Shown here one piece after another: positions 45,221 to 53,933 of a stretch of DNA of 64,000 nt. The stretch's first letter is position 1; each line of letters starts with the position of its first letter. Made by a program: the position numbers and the translations under genes. This DNA is from Streptomyces sp. NBC_00289 (GTDB lineage Bacteria; Actinomycetota; Actinomycetes; Streptomycetales; Streptomycetaceae): the NCBI RefSeq assembly GCF_041435115.1, contig NZ_CP108046.1:4278001-4342000 (forward strand), written 5' to 3'. The notes beneath the pieces were generated by a model. The model was not told the origin of the DNA. It worked only from the letters and a program-made list of their open reading frames with translations, and ran no database searches.

Positions 45221-48103
45221 TCAGCCGGTGACCTGATATGTCGCCGACGCCTGCTCGTACAGCCGTGTCACCTCGTCCCGTTCGGCCTCCGGTCCGCGCA
45301 CCTGCACCACGTGGTACTTGCCGTCGACGAGCAGTGCCAGGTTGCGCACGAACAGCTCCCGCCCGTCGTCTCCGGTCCAGGTGAACTGCCCCTCCGCCAT
45401 GGTCCGTCCGCCCACCTGAATGGTTTTCAGGCCGGTGGCGGTGGCCCAGCTGGAGTCGCGGTACGGCTGGAGTTCGCGCTCCTTCTCCCGCTGGTACACC
45501 ATCGGATCGCTGCCGCCGGCCGCCGCCGAGTCCCGGCCCGACACGACGATGAGCTCGAAGTCGCCGTGCGTGTAGAGCACCTGACCGCGCCCGTTCTCCG
45601 GCGTGCGGTTCCAGCCGTTGGCCACGGCGACCCGGAAGCCCGCGGGGTCGTCGCGCAGCGTGAACCCGTCGGCGAGCTCCGGGCCGGTGGTCTGCGTCTC
45701 GGCCGAACCGGCCGAGTTCGAGGGGCTGGTCGACGGCTGCGGCGAGGTCTGGTCCGGCCGGGGCTCACTGCTCGCCTCGGGGGACTGAGCGGGCGCCTGA
45801 CCGGCGGCCCCGGTCGATCCCGTCCGGTCCGCGCCGTTCGTGTCGTCCGGGTCGGCCTTCGGCATGAAGAACATGGCGTACGCGATCGCCGCGGCCAGCG
45901 CGAGCAGGATCAGCACGATCAGGGTGCGGCCGAGGCTGCGCGGTGAACGGACCTCCTCCCGGGCCCGCTTGTGCCGGCCGTGCGCACTGGTCGCGGGCAG
46001 CTTGGCGCGCCGCCTGCGCACCAGCTCGCCCCGGCGGCGCACGATGGGCAGCCGGCTCGCGTCGACGGGCGGAGCCACCACGACGTGCGCGCCCGCCTCC
46101 GGCTCGGGCGCCGACCGGACCAGCGAACGCAACCAGCCGCGCAGCTCCTCGAAGTCGAGCCGTTCCGTCGGGTCCTGACGCAGCAGCGACTCCACGACCG
46201 GCCGGAGCGGTCCGCACTCCTCGGCGAACGCGGGCGGCTCGGCGCACACCAGCTGCACCAGCTCGGCGGTCGACTCCTCCGGGTACGGCGCATGCCCCTG
46301 TACGGCCCGGAAGAGCAGCGCGCCGAGCGCCCACAGGTCGGTCGCCGGCCCGATGGGCGCGGCCAGCTGCCAGTTCTCGTGCACGGGCCCCGCCTGCTCG
46401 GGCGCCCACCGCTCGGTCACGGGTCCGACGACGGCCATCCGCGCCTGCCTCGCCCGTTCGGCCGCCAACGCGGTGGCCGGCCCCCGCCGCACGGGAGCCT
46501 CGGCGGCCAGCTCCTCCCAGCGGGTGGGGCCACCGGGGGCGGGCGTCCCGCCGAGACCGGCGGCGGGGACAGGGGCAGGGGCGGAGGCGTGGGCGGGGCC
46601 GCCGGTCGGAGGGGTGGCGCCGAAGCCCGGTGCCGCCGGGTGTCCCAGGACGGGACCGTGGCCCGGGGCGGCGAGACCGTTGCTCCCGGCCGGCAGCGCC
46701 GTACGTCCCGTGACGCCCGGGGCGTAGCCCCCGGCCGACGGTGGTGAGGCCTCGGCCCCGCCACGCGGCGCGGCACCGTGCCAGGGGGTGGCGCGCACGC
46801 CGTAGGGGTCGGCGATCTGGCCGGGGGGCGTGGCACCCGGCGCCCGCTCCACACCGGTCCCGGGGGCGTACGGCGACTGCGCCGAGCCGTCACCCTGGGC
46901 AGCGGGGCCGTCGGAGGCGGGCCGGGCTCCGGGCAGTGCCGTCCGCCCGCTCTGCTGCGCCTCCTGGACCCGGGCCGCGGCCCGCGCTCCCGCGCGATAT
47001 GCGGCGATCGCTCCGGCCCGCGCCGCCCGGATGTCGCCGCCGCCGTCGGGCTCCCGGCGGGCGAGCGCGCCCGACCCGGCCGCTCCGGTCGCCGCTTCCG
47101 GCCCCGCAGCGGGCAGTCCCCCGGCCGCACGCGCCTCGATGGCCGCCCGCCGGGCAGCCTCGGGATCCACCTGCCCGCCACCAGGGCCGGCGACGGATCC
47201 CGTACCCGCGCCCGTACTCGAGCCGGCGAAGGGTCCGGGGCGTGGGCCGGTGCCGGGCGCGCCGCCGGAACCGAGCGCGATGGCAGACCCGGGCGCGCCA
47301 CCTGTCGTGCGAGCGCCACCGGACGTAGGCACGCCACCCACGCCCGGCGGTCGAGTGCCCGGCACGGAAGGGCCGGGAGGGCCGGGCGCGCCACCGGAAG
47401 CCTGGTCACGGCCCCCACCGAACCCCGCGCCCCCGCCACCGGTGTCCGCGCCCCACTCGCTGTCCGGGGCCGGCACCGGGTCGTACCCGCACAGCGCTTC
47501 CTCCGCCGCTCCGACCGCGAGGCCGGTCAGCATCACCCGGCCGTCGTCGCAGACGAGCACCGTGCGTGCCGTGACGTTGCGGTGCACCCAGCCGTGGGCG
47601 TGCAGCACCCGCAGCGCCATGAGGACGTCGGAGGCCACCTCGGCCGCCCGGTACGGCGTCAGCGGCTTCTCGGCGAGGAACGCCGCCAGTGACCGCGCGG
47701 CCACCCACTCACTGACTATCCAGAGCGAACCGCCCTCGGCGAACACGTCGAAGACCTGGTCGAGCCGGGGGTGGTCGGGAATCCGGGCCGCGGCCTGCGC
47801 GGCCTCGACGGCCCGCCGGACAGCGGGGTCGGTGGGCCGGCGGGTGCTCGCCCGCATCGCGGCGGACCGCCGCGCGCCCCGGTCCCGTGCGTCGCGCGGA
47901 TCCCGCGCGGTGAAACCGTCCGGCAGACCCTCCGCGTCGAGCACCTCCGCCTCGACGACCTCCGGCAACGGCACCTGCCTGACGAAGACTTCCTGGCCGC
48001 TGTAGGTGTCGAAGGCCCGGCTCTCGGTGAGTTCGTACTCGTCGGAGGGCGGCAGCGGCAGGCGGTAGCGGTCGGCGAGCACCCGACCCGCATAGTCGTC
48101 CAC
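45221..48103 (-). CDS. Pseudokinase of the Ser/Thr kinase cluster with giant insertion
   Basis: A 960-residue protein. A kinase N-lobe and helix region (residues about 10-200) is present but the key residues are lost: no glycine loop, Arg42 where the ATP-binding Lys should be (VFVRQV), HRN at 174-176 instead of HRD, and TGL at 193-195 instead of DFG. A Pro/Gly/Ala-rich insertion of about 355 residues follows. The C-lobe then resumes (WAPEQA near 564, DLWALGALLFRAVQGHAPYP, LLRQDPTERL). One membrane helix (IVLILLALAAAIAYAMFF) and the shared module (DDPAGFRVAVANGWNRTPE) complete it. The GTG at 48103 has GGAGG four bases upstream. It probably works as a scaffold or regulator of neighbouring kinases (inference). 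Confidence 0.88.
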   Translation of the reverse strand: MDDYAGRVLADRYRLPLPPSDEYELTESRAFDTYSGQEVFVRQVPLPEVVEAEVLDAEGLPDGFTARDPRDARDRGARRSAAMRASTRRPTDPAVRRAVEAAQAAARIPDHPRLDQVFDVFAEGGSLWIVSEWVAARSLAAFLAEKPLTPYRAAEVASDVLMALRVLHAHGWVHRNVTARTVLVCDDGRVMLTGLAVGAAEEALCGYDPVPAPDSEWGADTGGGGAGFGGGRDQASGGAPGPPGPSVPGTRPPGVGGVPTSGGARTTGGAPGSAIALGSGGAPGTGPRPGPFAGSSTGAGTGSVAGPGGGQVDPEAARRAAIEARAAGGLPAAGPEAATGAAGSGALARREPDGGGDIRAARAGAIAAYRAGARAAARVQEAQQSGRTALPGARPASDGPAAQGDGSAQSPYAPGTGVERAPGATPPGQIADPYGVRATPWHGAAPRGGAEASPPSAGGYAPGVTGRTALPAGSNGLAAPGHGPVLGHPAAPGFGATPPTGGPAHASAPAPVPAAGLGGTPAPGGPTRWEELAAEAPVRRGPATALAAERARQARMAVVGPVTERWAPEQAGPVHENWQLAAPIGPATDLWALGALLFRAVQGHAPYPEESTAELVQLVCAEPPAFAEECGPLRPVVESLLRQDPTERLDFEELRGWLRSLVRSAPEPEAGAHVVVAPPVDASRLPIVRRRGELVRRRRAKLPATSAHGRHKRAREEVRSPRSLGRTLIVLILLALAAAIAYAMFFMPKADPDDTNGADRTGSTGAAGQAPAQSPEASSEPRPDQTSPQPSTSPSNSAGSAETQTTGPELADGFTLRDDPAGFRVAVANGWNRTPENGRGQVLYTHGDFELIVVSGRDSAAAGGSDPMVYQREKERELQPYRDSSWATATGLKTIQVGGRTMAEGQFTWTGDDGRELFVRNLALLVDGKYHVVQVRGPEAERDEVTRLYEQASATYQVTG

Positions 48104-48265
48104 GTTGCCTCCCCCGGCCGCCCGACTGGTCAATTCCGTTCGTGTCGCGACCCGTTCCGCATCCACGTGGATGCGTACGGTCCGCGAACATTCACGATAC
48201 GTGCCGGAGGCAACCTGCAAAGAGGGGATGCCGGATCTCGCGGCCCAAACGCGGGACCGCTCCCC

Positions 48266-50449
48266 TCACGACTTCGGTGTGAAGGTCTCCGTCAGGGTCC
48301 GCCAGGTGTCCTTGCGCACCTCGGTGCCCCACTTCGCGGCTTTCGCCGTGTACATGAGGGCGTAGCCGAGATGGTCGTTGACGACGAACCCACGGTCGAT
48401 CGTGCGGTACCTGGTCCCGCCCTCCGTGTAGGTGAACTCCCAGTCGGCCGTGTTCCAGCCCCTGTAGTTCACCTTCTCTATTCGGATCTTCTTGTACTGC
48501 GAGCGCACCATGTAGCGCTCCTGGTTCGTCCAGTCGGCCACCGGGTCGCCCTTCGGCGTGGAGGTCCAGGCGACCAGCAGCCTCTGCCCGTCGGGTCCGG
48601 TGAAACGATCCCCCGCCGAGCCGGTGGACTGGTACTTCCACCCCTTCGGCAGCCCGATCGAGTACCCCTGACCACCCCGGTACGTCGACGCCGTCCCGCT
48701 GCCGGAACCGCCGGTGCCGTCCGCCTCCGCACCGCTGCCGCCGGACGGGCTCGCCTCGGTCTTCGAGGTGTCCTCCGACCCGGAGTCGCCCGAGGCGGCG
48801 GAGCCGGACTCGGCCGCCGACCCGCTGGTTCCGGCGGAGGTGTTCTTGTCCTCCTTGGTGGCGGCACTCTCGCTGGCCCGCGCGGTGACCTTGGCACCAC
48901 CGCCGCTGCTCTTGGCCCCCTTCGAACCGTCGTCGTCCCCACCGAGCGTCAGTGCCAGCACGGTGCCGATCACGGCGAGCGCCACGACCACCGCGATGAT
49001 CACCAGCGTCCTGCGGGGCACCACGTCGGTGAGCGGCGCCCTGGGCACGGAGCGCGGCGGCAGATCCGGCGGCGTCATCACCGGCCACCCGGAACTCCGC
49101 CCGTTCGTGGGCGCGTTCGCGGCGCTGGTGGTGCTCGTGGCGTTCGCGCCCGCCGCGGCGCTCGCGGTGTCCGAGCCCTTCGCCGTCGTTCCCCGCGCGC
49201 CTCGCTCGCGGGCCGCGGGCACCCGGCCCGAACCGGACTCGCCCGCTGCCGTTCCGGCGCCCGCACCCGCTCCGGGCCCTGACGCCGACCCCGTGGTCGT
49301 GTCCGGCTTCCCGCTTCCGGCCGTCTCCTTCGCGCCCGCCGACCCGGCACCACCGGAACCCGAGACGGCCGTCCCGCTCCCGGACCTGGCGCGTGTCGCG
49401 GCCGCCGAACCGGCCGCCGCTCCGGCTGCCTTCCGCATGGAACGCAGGGCCCCGCGGAACCGCTCGCCGGCCTCCTCGCCCCGCTTGCTCCCGGTGCCGG
49501 CCGAACTCCCCTTGCCGGACCGCTCGCCCGGCTGTGCGGGCAGCGGCACGACCCTGGTCGCGTCCACCGGCTCCGGCTCGACGACCTTGGTCTCGGGCGC
49601 GTGCAGCACCGCGTTGAGCATCGCCCGCGCACCGGCGTCGTCGAGCCGCTGCTCGGGATCCTTGGTGAGCAGTCCGTAGATGACGTCCTTCAGCGGCCCC
49701 GCGTTCTTCGGCTCGCCGAGCGGTTCGGTCATCACCGCCGTGAGCGTCGCGATCGCCGAGCCCTTGTCGTACGGCGGCGCTCCCTCGACCGCCGCGTACA
49801 ACAGCCCGCCCAGCGACCACAGGTCGGCCGCCGGGCCCGGCTTGTGACCCCGGGCGCGTTCCGGCGAGATGTAGGAGGGCGCGCCGACGAGCATGCCGGT
49901 CGACGTGATGGACGGGTCGCCCTCGACCTGCGCGATGCCGAAGTCGGTGAGCACGACCCGGCCGTCCTCGGAGATCAGCACGTTCGACGGCTTCACGTCA
50001 CGGTGCAGAATGCCCTCGCGGTGCGCGGACCGCAGCACGTCGAGGATCGCGAGCCCGACCTCCGCCGCGCGCCTGGGCTCCAGGAGGCCGTCCTCCCGGA
50101 TGGCCTCGGCGAGCGACTTGCCCTCGACCAGTTCCATCACGATCCACGGCCGGTCGTCCTCCTCGACCACGTCGAAGACCGTCACCGCGCTGTTGTTGCG
50201 GATCCGCGCGATCGCCTTGGCCTCGCGCAGCGTGCGCGTGATCAGGCGCCGTTTCTCGTCCTCGTCGATGCTGGACGGGAACCGCAACTCCTTCACGGCG
50301 ACCGTCCGGCCCAGGGTCTCGTCCTCGGCTCGCCACACCGTGCCCATGCCGCCGCGGCCCAGCACTTCTCCCAGCCGGTACCGCCCGGCGAGGAGACGCT
50401 TGCTCTTGTCCTGCCGGGATGCCGCCCCCGCCCGCTCCGCCTCCGACAT
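48266..50449 (-). CDS. Membrane-anchored Ser/Thr protein kinase (cluster member 5)
   Basis: A 727-residue kinase. Motifs: GRGGMG (31-36), VAVK with Lys53, HRDVKPSN (149-156), DFG (169-171), SPERARG. A low-complexity Gly/Ala/Ser/Thr linker of about 200 residues leads to a membrane helix (TLVIIAVVVALAVIGTVLAL), a second Ser/Gly-rich stalk and the C-terminal module (RGGQGYSIGLPKGWKYQSTG, then RFTGPDGQRLLVAWTS). The ATG at 50449 follows GAGGGGACGC. It is the most upstream kinase of the run. Confidence 0.92.
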   Translation of the reverse strand: MSEAERAGAASRQDKSKRLLAGRYRLGEVLGRGGMGTVWRAEDETLGRTVAVKELRFPSSIDEDEKRRLITRTLREAKAIARIRNNSAVTVFDVVEEDDRPWIVMELVEGKSLAEAIREDGLLEPRRAAEVGLAILDVLRSAHREGILHRDVKPSNVLISEDGRVVLTDFGIAQVEGDPSITSTGMLVGAPSYISPERARGHKPGPAADLWSLGGLLYAAVEGAPPYDKGSAIATLTAVMTEPLGEPKNAGPLKDVIYGLLTKDPEQRLDDAGARAMLNAVLHAPETKVVEPEPVDATRVVPLPAQPGERSGKGSSAGTGSKRGEEAGERFRGALRSMRKAAGAAAGSAAATRARSGSGTAVSGSGGAGSAGAKETAGSGKPDTTTGSASGPGAGAGAGTAAGESGSGRVPAARERGARGTTAKGSDTASAAAGANATSTTSAANAPTNGRSSGWPVMTPPDLPPRSVPRAPLTDVVPRRTLVIIAVVVALAVIGTVLALTLGGDDDGSKGAKSSGGGAKVTARASESAATKEDKNTSAGTSGSAAESGSAASGDSGSEDTSKTEASPSGGSGAEADGTGGSGSGTASTYRGGQGYSIGLPKGWKYQSTGSAGDRFTGPDGQRLLVAWTSTPKGDPVADWTNQERYMVRSQYKKIRIEKVNYRGWNTADWEFTYTEGGTRYRTIDRGFVVNDHLGYALMYTAKAAKWGTEVRKDTWRTLTETFTPKS

Positions 50450-50671
50450 GCGTCCCCTCATGCAACCCGCCCTGACAGAGCCTCCATTGTCTCTCACCCG
50501 ACAAGTGCCCGACGCCCAGGGTGCCTCTCGCCGCACCCGGGGCCCCCTGAAGGCCCGCGAGTCCGCCGGCCTGCGGCTCCGCGGCGCCCGGGTGGCCACG
50601 TGCCGGGGGCCCCGTGGGCCTCGTCTTCCGCGGCCCTGCATGATGGACCGCGACAAGGGAGGGCTCCCGCG

Positions 50672-51736
50672 ATGCCGCCGCTCAGGCCACTTCGGCGGCT
50701 ACGGCCGTTCCTGGTCGTACCCGTGTCCCTGGCACTGCTCTGGTCGGCCTCGACCGGCTCGCGGGCGGCACCTCCCGCGCCGGCCCCGGACACGGTCCTG
50801 CCGCTGCTGGTCTCGCGTGGAGGCGCCCCCGCCGCGGCCCTGCTGGCCCGTGAGGGGACCGCCACCCGTTTCGCCCGGGCAGGTGACGGGATGTCCCGTG
50901 CCGACCACTTCCGGGCGGGCAGCGTCACGAAGACCTTCCTCGCGACGGTGGTCCTGCAACTGGCCGACGAAAAGCGGCTGTCGCTGTCGGCCCCGGTGGA
51001 GCGGTATCTGCCGGGTCTGGTGCGAGGAGCGGGCAACGACGGCCGCGCGCTGACCCTGCGCGCCCTGCTCACCCACACCAGCGGCCTTTACGACTTCACC
51101 GCGGACACCGGGGGCACCGTCCCCGTGTCCCCCCTCCAGGCTGTACGCCTCGCTCTCACCCACCCTCCGGCCGACCGCGGCCGCTACTCCTACTCGAACA
51201 CCAACTACGTCCTGCTCGGCCTGGTCGTCGAGCAGGTCACCGGCCGCTCGTTCGCCACCGAGGCCGAGCGCCGCATCCTCGCTCCCCTGCGTCTGACGGG
51301 CACCTCCTTCCCCGGCTCCCGCACCACTCTTCCCTTCCCGCACGGCCGCGCCTATGCCGCCGACGGCTCCGACGTCACCGACCTCGATCCGCGGGTGGCC
51401 GGCGCCGCGGGCGAGCTGGTGACCACGCTTGCCGACCTGGACCGCTTCTACGCGGCCCTGCTCGGCGGCGAACTGCTGCCCCCGCGCCGGCTGCGCGAGA
51501 TGCTCGACACCCGTACCGCACACGGCTCGTACGGCATGGGCCTGTTTCCCCTGAAGCTGCCGTGCGGCATCACGGTGTGGGGGCACAACGGACGCATCAC
51601 CGGCAGCTACGTGCGCACCGCAGCCACCGTCGACGGCCGTCGTGTCCTCACCTTCCGCGTGAACACGGACACGGTCGCGGACCCCGGACTCGAACCCCGG
51701 CTCCTCACCGCCGAGTTCTGCCCCCGCACCTCGTAG
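50672..51736 (+). CDS. Secreted serine beta-lactamase/D-Ala-D-Ala carboxypeptidase-like hydrolase
   Basis: A 354-residue class C-like penicillin-binding enzyme. A signal peptide (residues 1-33) ends GSRAAPP. The nucleophile motif SVTK places Ser84 and Lys87. The YSNTNY motif gives the Tyr-x-Asn pair, and WGHNGRITG is the third (KTG-like) box. The fold covers DD-carboxypeptidases, esterases and beta-lactamases; which applies is not decided by sequence. The ATG at 50672 is behind GGGAGGG. It is divergent from the kinase cluster. A hairpin (51802-51820) follows. Confidence 0.9.
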   Translation: MPPLRPLRRLRPFLVVPVSLALLWSASTGSRAAPPAPAPDTVLPLLVSRGGAPAAALLAREGTATRFARAGDGMSRADHFRAGSVTKTFLATVVLQLADEKRLSLSAPVERYLPGLVRGAGNDGRALTLRALLTHTSGLYDFTADTGGTVPVSPLQAVRLALTHPPADRGRYSYSNTNYVLLGLVVEQVTGRSFATEAERRILAPLRLTGTSFPGSRTTLPFPHGRAYAADGSDVTDLDPRVAGAAGELVTTLADLDRFYAALLGGELLPPRRLREMLDTRTAHGSYGMGLFPLKLPCGITVWGHNGRITGSYVRTAATVDGRRVLTFRVNTDTVADPGLEPRLLTAEFCPRTS

Positions 51737-51801
51737 AACGAGCGGGTTCCGAACGAAGATCCCGGCAGGAGACACTCGTTCGAGTGACGTCCGGCCGACC
51801 A

Positions 51802-51820
51802 CTCCGGCGACTCGCCGGAG
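51802..51820 (+). terminator. Hairpin downstream of the serine hydrolase gene
   Basis: CTCCGGC (51802-51808) and GCCGGAG (51814-51820) pair around GACTC, 66 bp after the stop. A second palindrome (CACTCG-TT-CGAGTG) lies just before it. Confidence 0.45.
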
Positions 51821-51824
51821 CGAC

Positions 51825-51920
51825 TGAGCCCTGAGCCCTGAGCCCTGAGCCTTGAACCCCAAGCCCAGGCCCAAGCCCAGGCCCAGGCCCAAGCCGCAAG
51901 CCCCAAGCTCAAGCCCCAAG
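51825..51920. repeat. Simple-sequence repeats (TGAGCCC and AAGCCCAGGCCC types)
   Basis: TGAGCCC is repeated four times from about 51825, followed by alternating AAGCCC and AGGCCC units to about 51920. The tract lies between the serine hydrolase and glpD stops, which converge. Such tracts change length by slippage. Confidence 0.75.
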
Positions 51921-51956
51921 TGGCGGAGTGCCACTGCCGCCACCGAGCTGACCGCC

Positions 51957-53663
51957 CTACAACTGCGCGATGTCGGGCGCCCCCAGCCGCGCCGCGTCAG
52001 CCGTCAGGTCGTCGGGCTGGCGCTGCGACTCCCGTTCCGCCTCCACCCGCTTCTCGTAGTGCTCGACCTCGCGCTCGATCTGGTCCTTGTCCCAGCCGAG
52101 CACCGGCGCCATCAGTTCGGCGGCCTCCCGCGCGCTGCGCGTTCCCCGGTCGAAGGTCTCGATCGAGATGCGGGTGCGGCGGGTCAGCACGTCGTCCAGG
52201 TGCCGGGCCCCCTCGTGCGAGGCGGCGTACACGATCTCGGCGCGCAGATAGTCGTCGGCCGCCTGGAGCGGCTCGCCCAGCGAGGCGTCCGCGGCGATGA
52301 GCTCGAGGATCTCCTCCGTCAACGTCCCGAACCGGTTCAACAGGTGCTCCACGCGCACCACATGCAGCCCGGTCCGCGCGGCGATGCGCGCTCGCGCGTT
52401 CCACAGCGCCCGGTACCCCTCGGCGCCGAGCAGTGGCACGTCCTCGGTGACGCATTCGGCGACGCGCATGTCGAGTCCGTGCACGGCGGCGTCCACCGCG
52501 TCCTTGGCCATCACCCGGTACGTCGTGTACTTGCCGCCCGCCACGACGACGAGCCCCGGCACCGGATGCGCCACGATGTGTTCGCGCGACAGTTTGCTGG
52601 TGGCGTCGGACTCGCCGGCCAGCAGCGGGCGCAGACCCGCGTACACGCCCTGCACGTCGTCCCTGGTCAGCGGCACCGCGAGGACCGAGTTCACGTGTTC
52701 CAGGAGGTAGTCGATGTCGGCGCTGGACGCGGCGGGGTGTGCCTTGTCGAGGTCCCAGTCGGTGTCCGTCGTCCCGACGATCCAGTGGCGGCCCCACGGG
52801 ATGACGAACAGGACGGACTTCTCGGTGCGCAGGATCAGCCCGGTGGTCGAGTGGATGCGGTCCTTGGGGACGACGAGGTGGATGCCCTTGGACGCCCGTA
52901 CGTGGAACTGGCCCCGCTCTCCGACCATGCCCTGGGTGTCGTCGGTCCAGACACCCGTGGCGTTCACGACCTGCTTGGCCCGGATCTCGTACTCGCCGCC
53001 GCCCTCGACGTCCTGCACGCGGGCCCCGACGACGCGCTCGCCCTCGCGCAGGAACCCGGTCACGCGCGCGCGGTTGGCGACATGGGCGCCGTACGACGAG
53101 GCGGTGCGCACCAGGTTCGCCACATAGCGGGCGTCGTCCATCTGGGCGTCGTAGTACTGCAGCGCGCCGACCAGCGCGTCCTTCTTCAAGGCGGGGGCGA
53201 CGCGCAGGGCGTGACGGCGGCTCAGGTGACGGTGCAGGGGGAGACCGCGCCCGTGGCCGCGGGCCATCGACATGGCGTCGTAGAGCGCGACGCCCGAGCC
53301 GGCGTACAGGCGCTCCCAGCCCTTGTGCTGCAAGGGGTACAGGAACGGCACCGGCTTCACCAGGTGCGGGGCGAGCCGCTCCAGCAGCAGGCCGCGCTCC
53401 TTCAGCGCCTCCCGTACGAGCGCGAAGTCGAGCATCTCCAGATATCGCAGGCCGCCGTGGATGAGCTTGCTGGACCTGCTGGAGGTGCCGGACGCCCAGT
53501 CACGCGCCTCTACCAGTCCCGTGGACAGACCGCGGGTCACGGAGTCGAGGGCGGTGCCCGCACCGACCACGCCCGCGCCCACGACCAGCACGTCCAGTTC
53601 TCGCTCGGCCATTGCCGCGAGTGACTCGGCGCGCTGCGCCGGCCCGAGTGTCGCTGTCCTCAC
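51957..53663 (-). CDS. glpD: Aerobic glycerol-3-phosphate dehydrogenase
   Basis: A 568-residue FAD enzyme oxidising glycerol 3-phosphate to dihydroxyacetone phosphate at the membrane, passing electrons to quinones. The FAD-binding motif VLVVGAGVVGAGTALD is near residues 25-40, with SSKLIHGGLRYLE soon after. GTTDTDWD and GLRPLLAGESDATSKLSREH are family blocks. The C-terminal DAO_C domain includes VRVEHLLNRFGTLTEEILEL. The GTG at 53663 has GGGAGG. No glycerol facilitator or kinase gene is next to it, so it may serve phospholipid turnover. Confidence 0.93.
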   Translation of the reverse strand: MRTATLGPAQRAESLAAMAERELDVLVVGAGVVGAGTALDSVTRGLSTGLVEARDWASGTSSRSSKLIHGGLRYLEMLDFALVREALKERGLLLERLAPHLVKPVPFLYPLQHKGWERLYAGSGVALYDAMSMARGHGRGLPLHRHLSRRHALRVAPALKKDALVGALQYYDAQMDDARYVANLVRTASSYGAHVANRARVTGFLREGERVVGARVQDVEGGGEYEIRAKQVVNATGVWTDDTQGMVGERGQFHVRASKGIHLVVPKDRIHSTTGLILRTEKSVLFVIPWGRHWIVGTTDTDWDLDKAHPAASSADIDYLLEHVNSVLAVPLTRDDVQGVYAGLRPLLAGESDATSKLSREHIVAHPVPGLVVVAGGKYTTYRVMAKDAVDAAVHGLDMRVAECVTEDVPLLGAEGYRALWNARARIAARTGLHVVRVEHLLNRFGTLTEEILELIAADASLGEPLQAADDYLRAEIVYAASHEGARHLDDVLTRRTRISIETFDRGTRSAREAAELMAPVLGWDKDQIEREVEHYEKRVEAERESQRQPDDLTADAARLGAPDIAQL

Positions 53664-53933
53664 CGCTGCCTCCCGCTGTCGGTCGCGCCGGCCGCACCCG
53701 TGAGGTGAGACCCGTGCCGTTTCCCCCTGCCCAAATTCTGACCGGCTTGACCTGCTTCAGCCACTACTCGCCCCCAGCCTGTGGACAACCGCCACCGACC
53801 CGCGGGACGACACAGCCGACCAATCCCACATAACGGTCATATTTACTCCTAGTCTGACATTGCGCTCGCCCATCCTGTCCACTGGGCTTGCGCACCTGTC
53901 CCGCTTCGGTTACTGGGAAGGACGGCCCACGCC

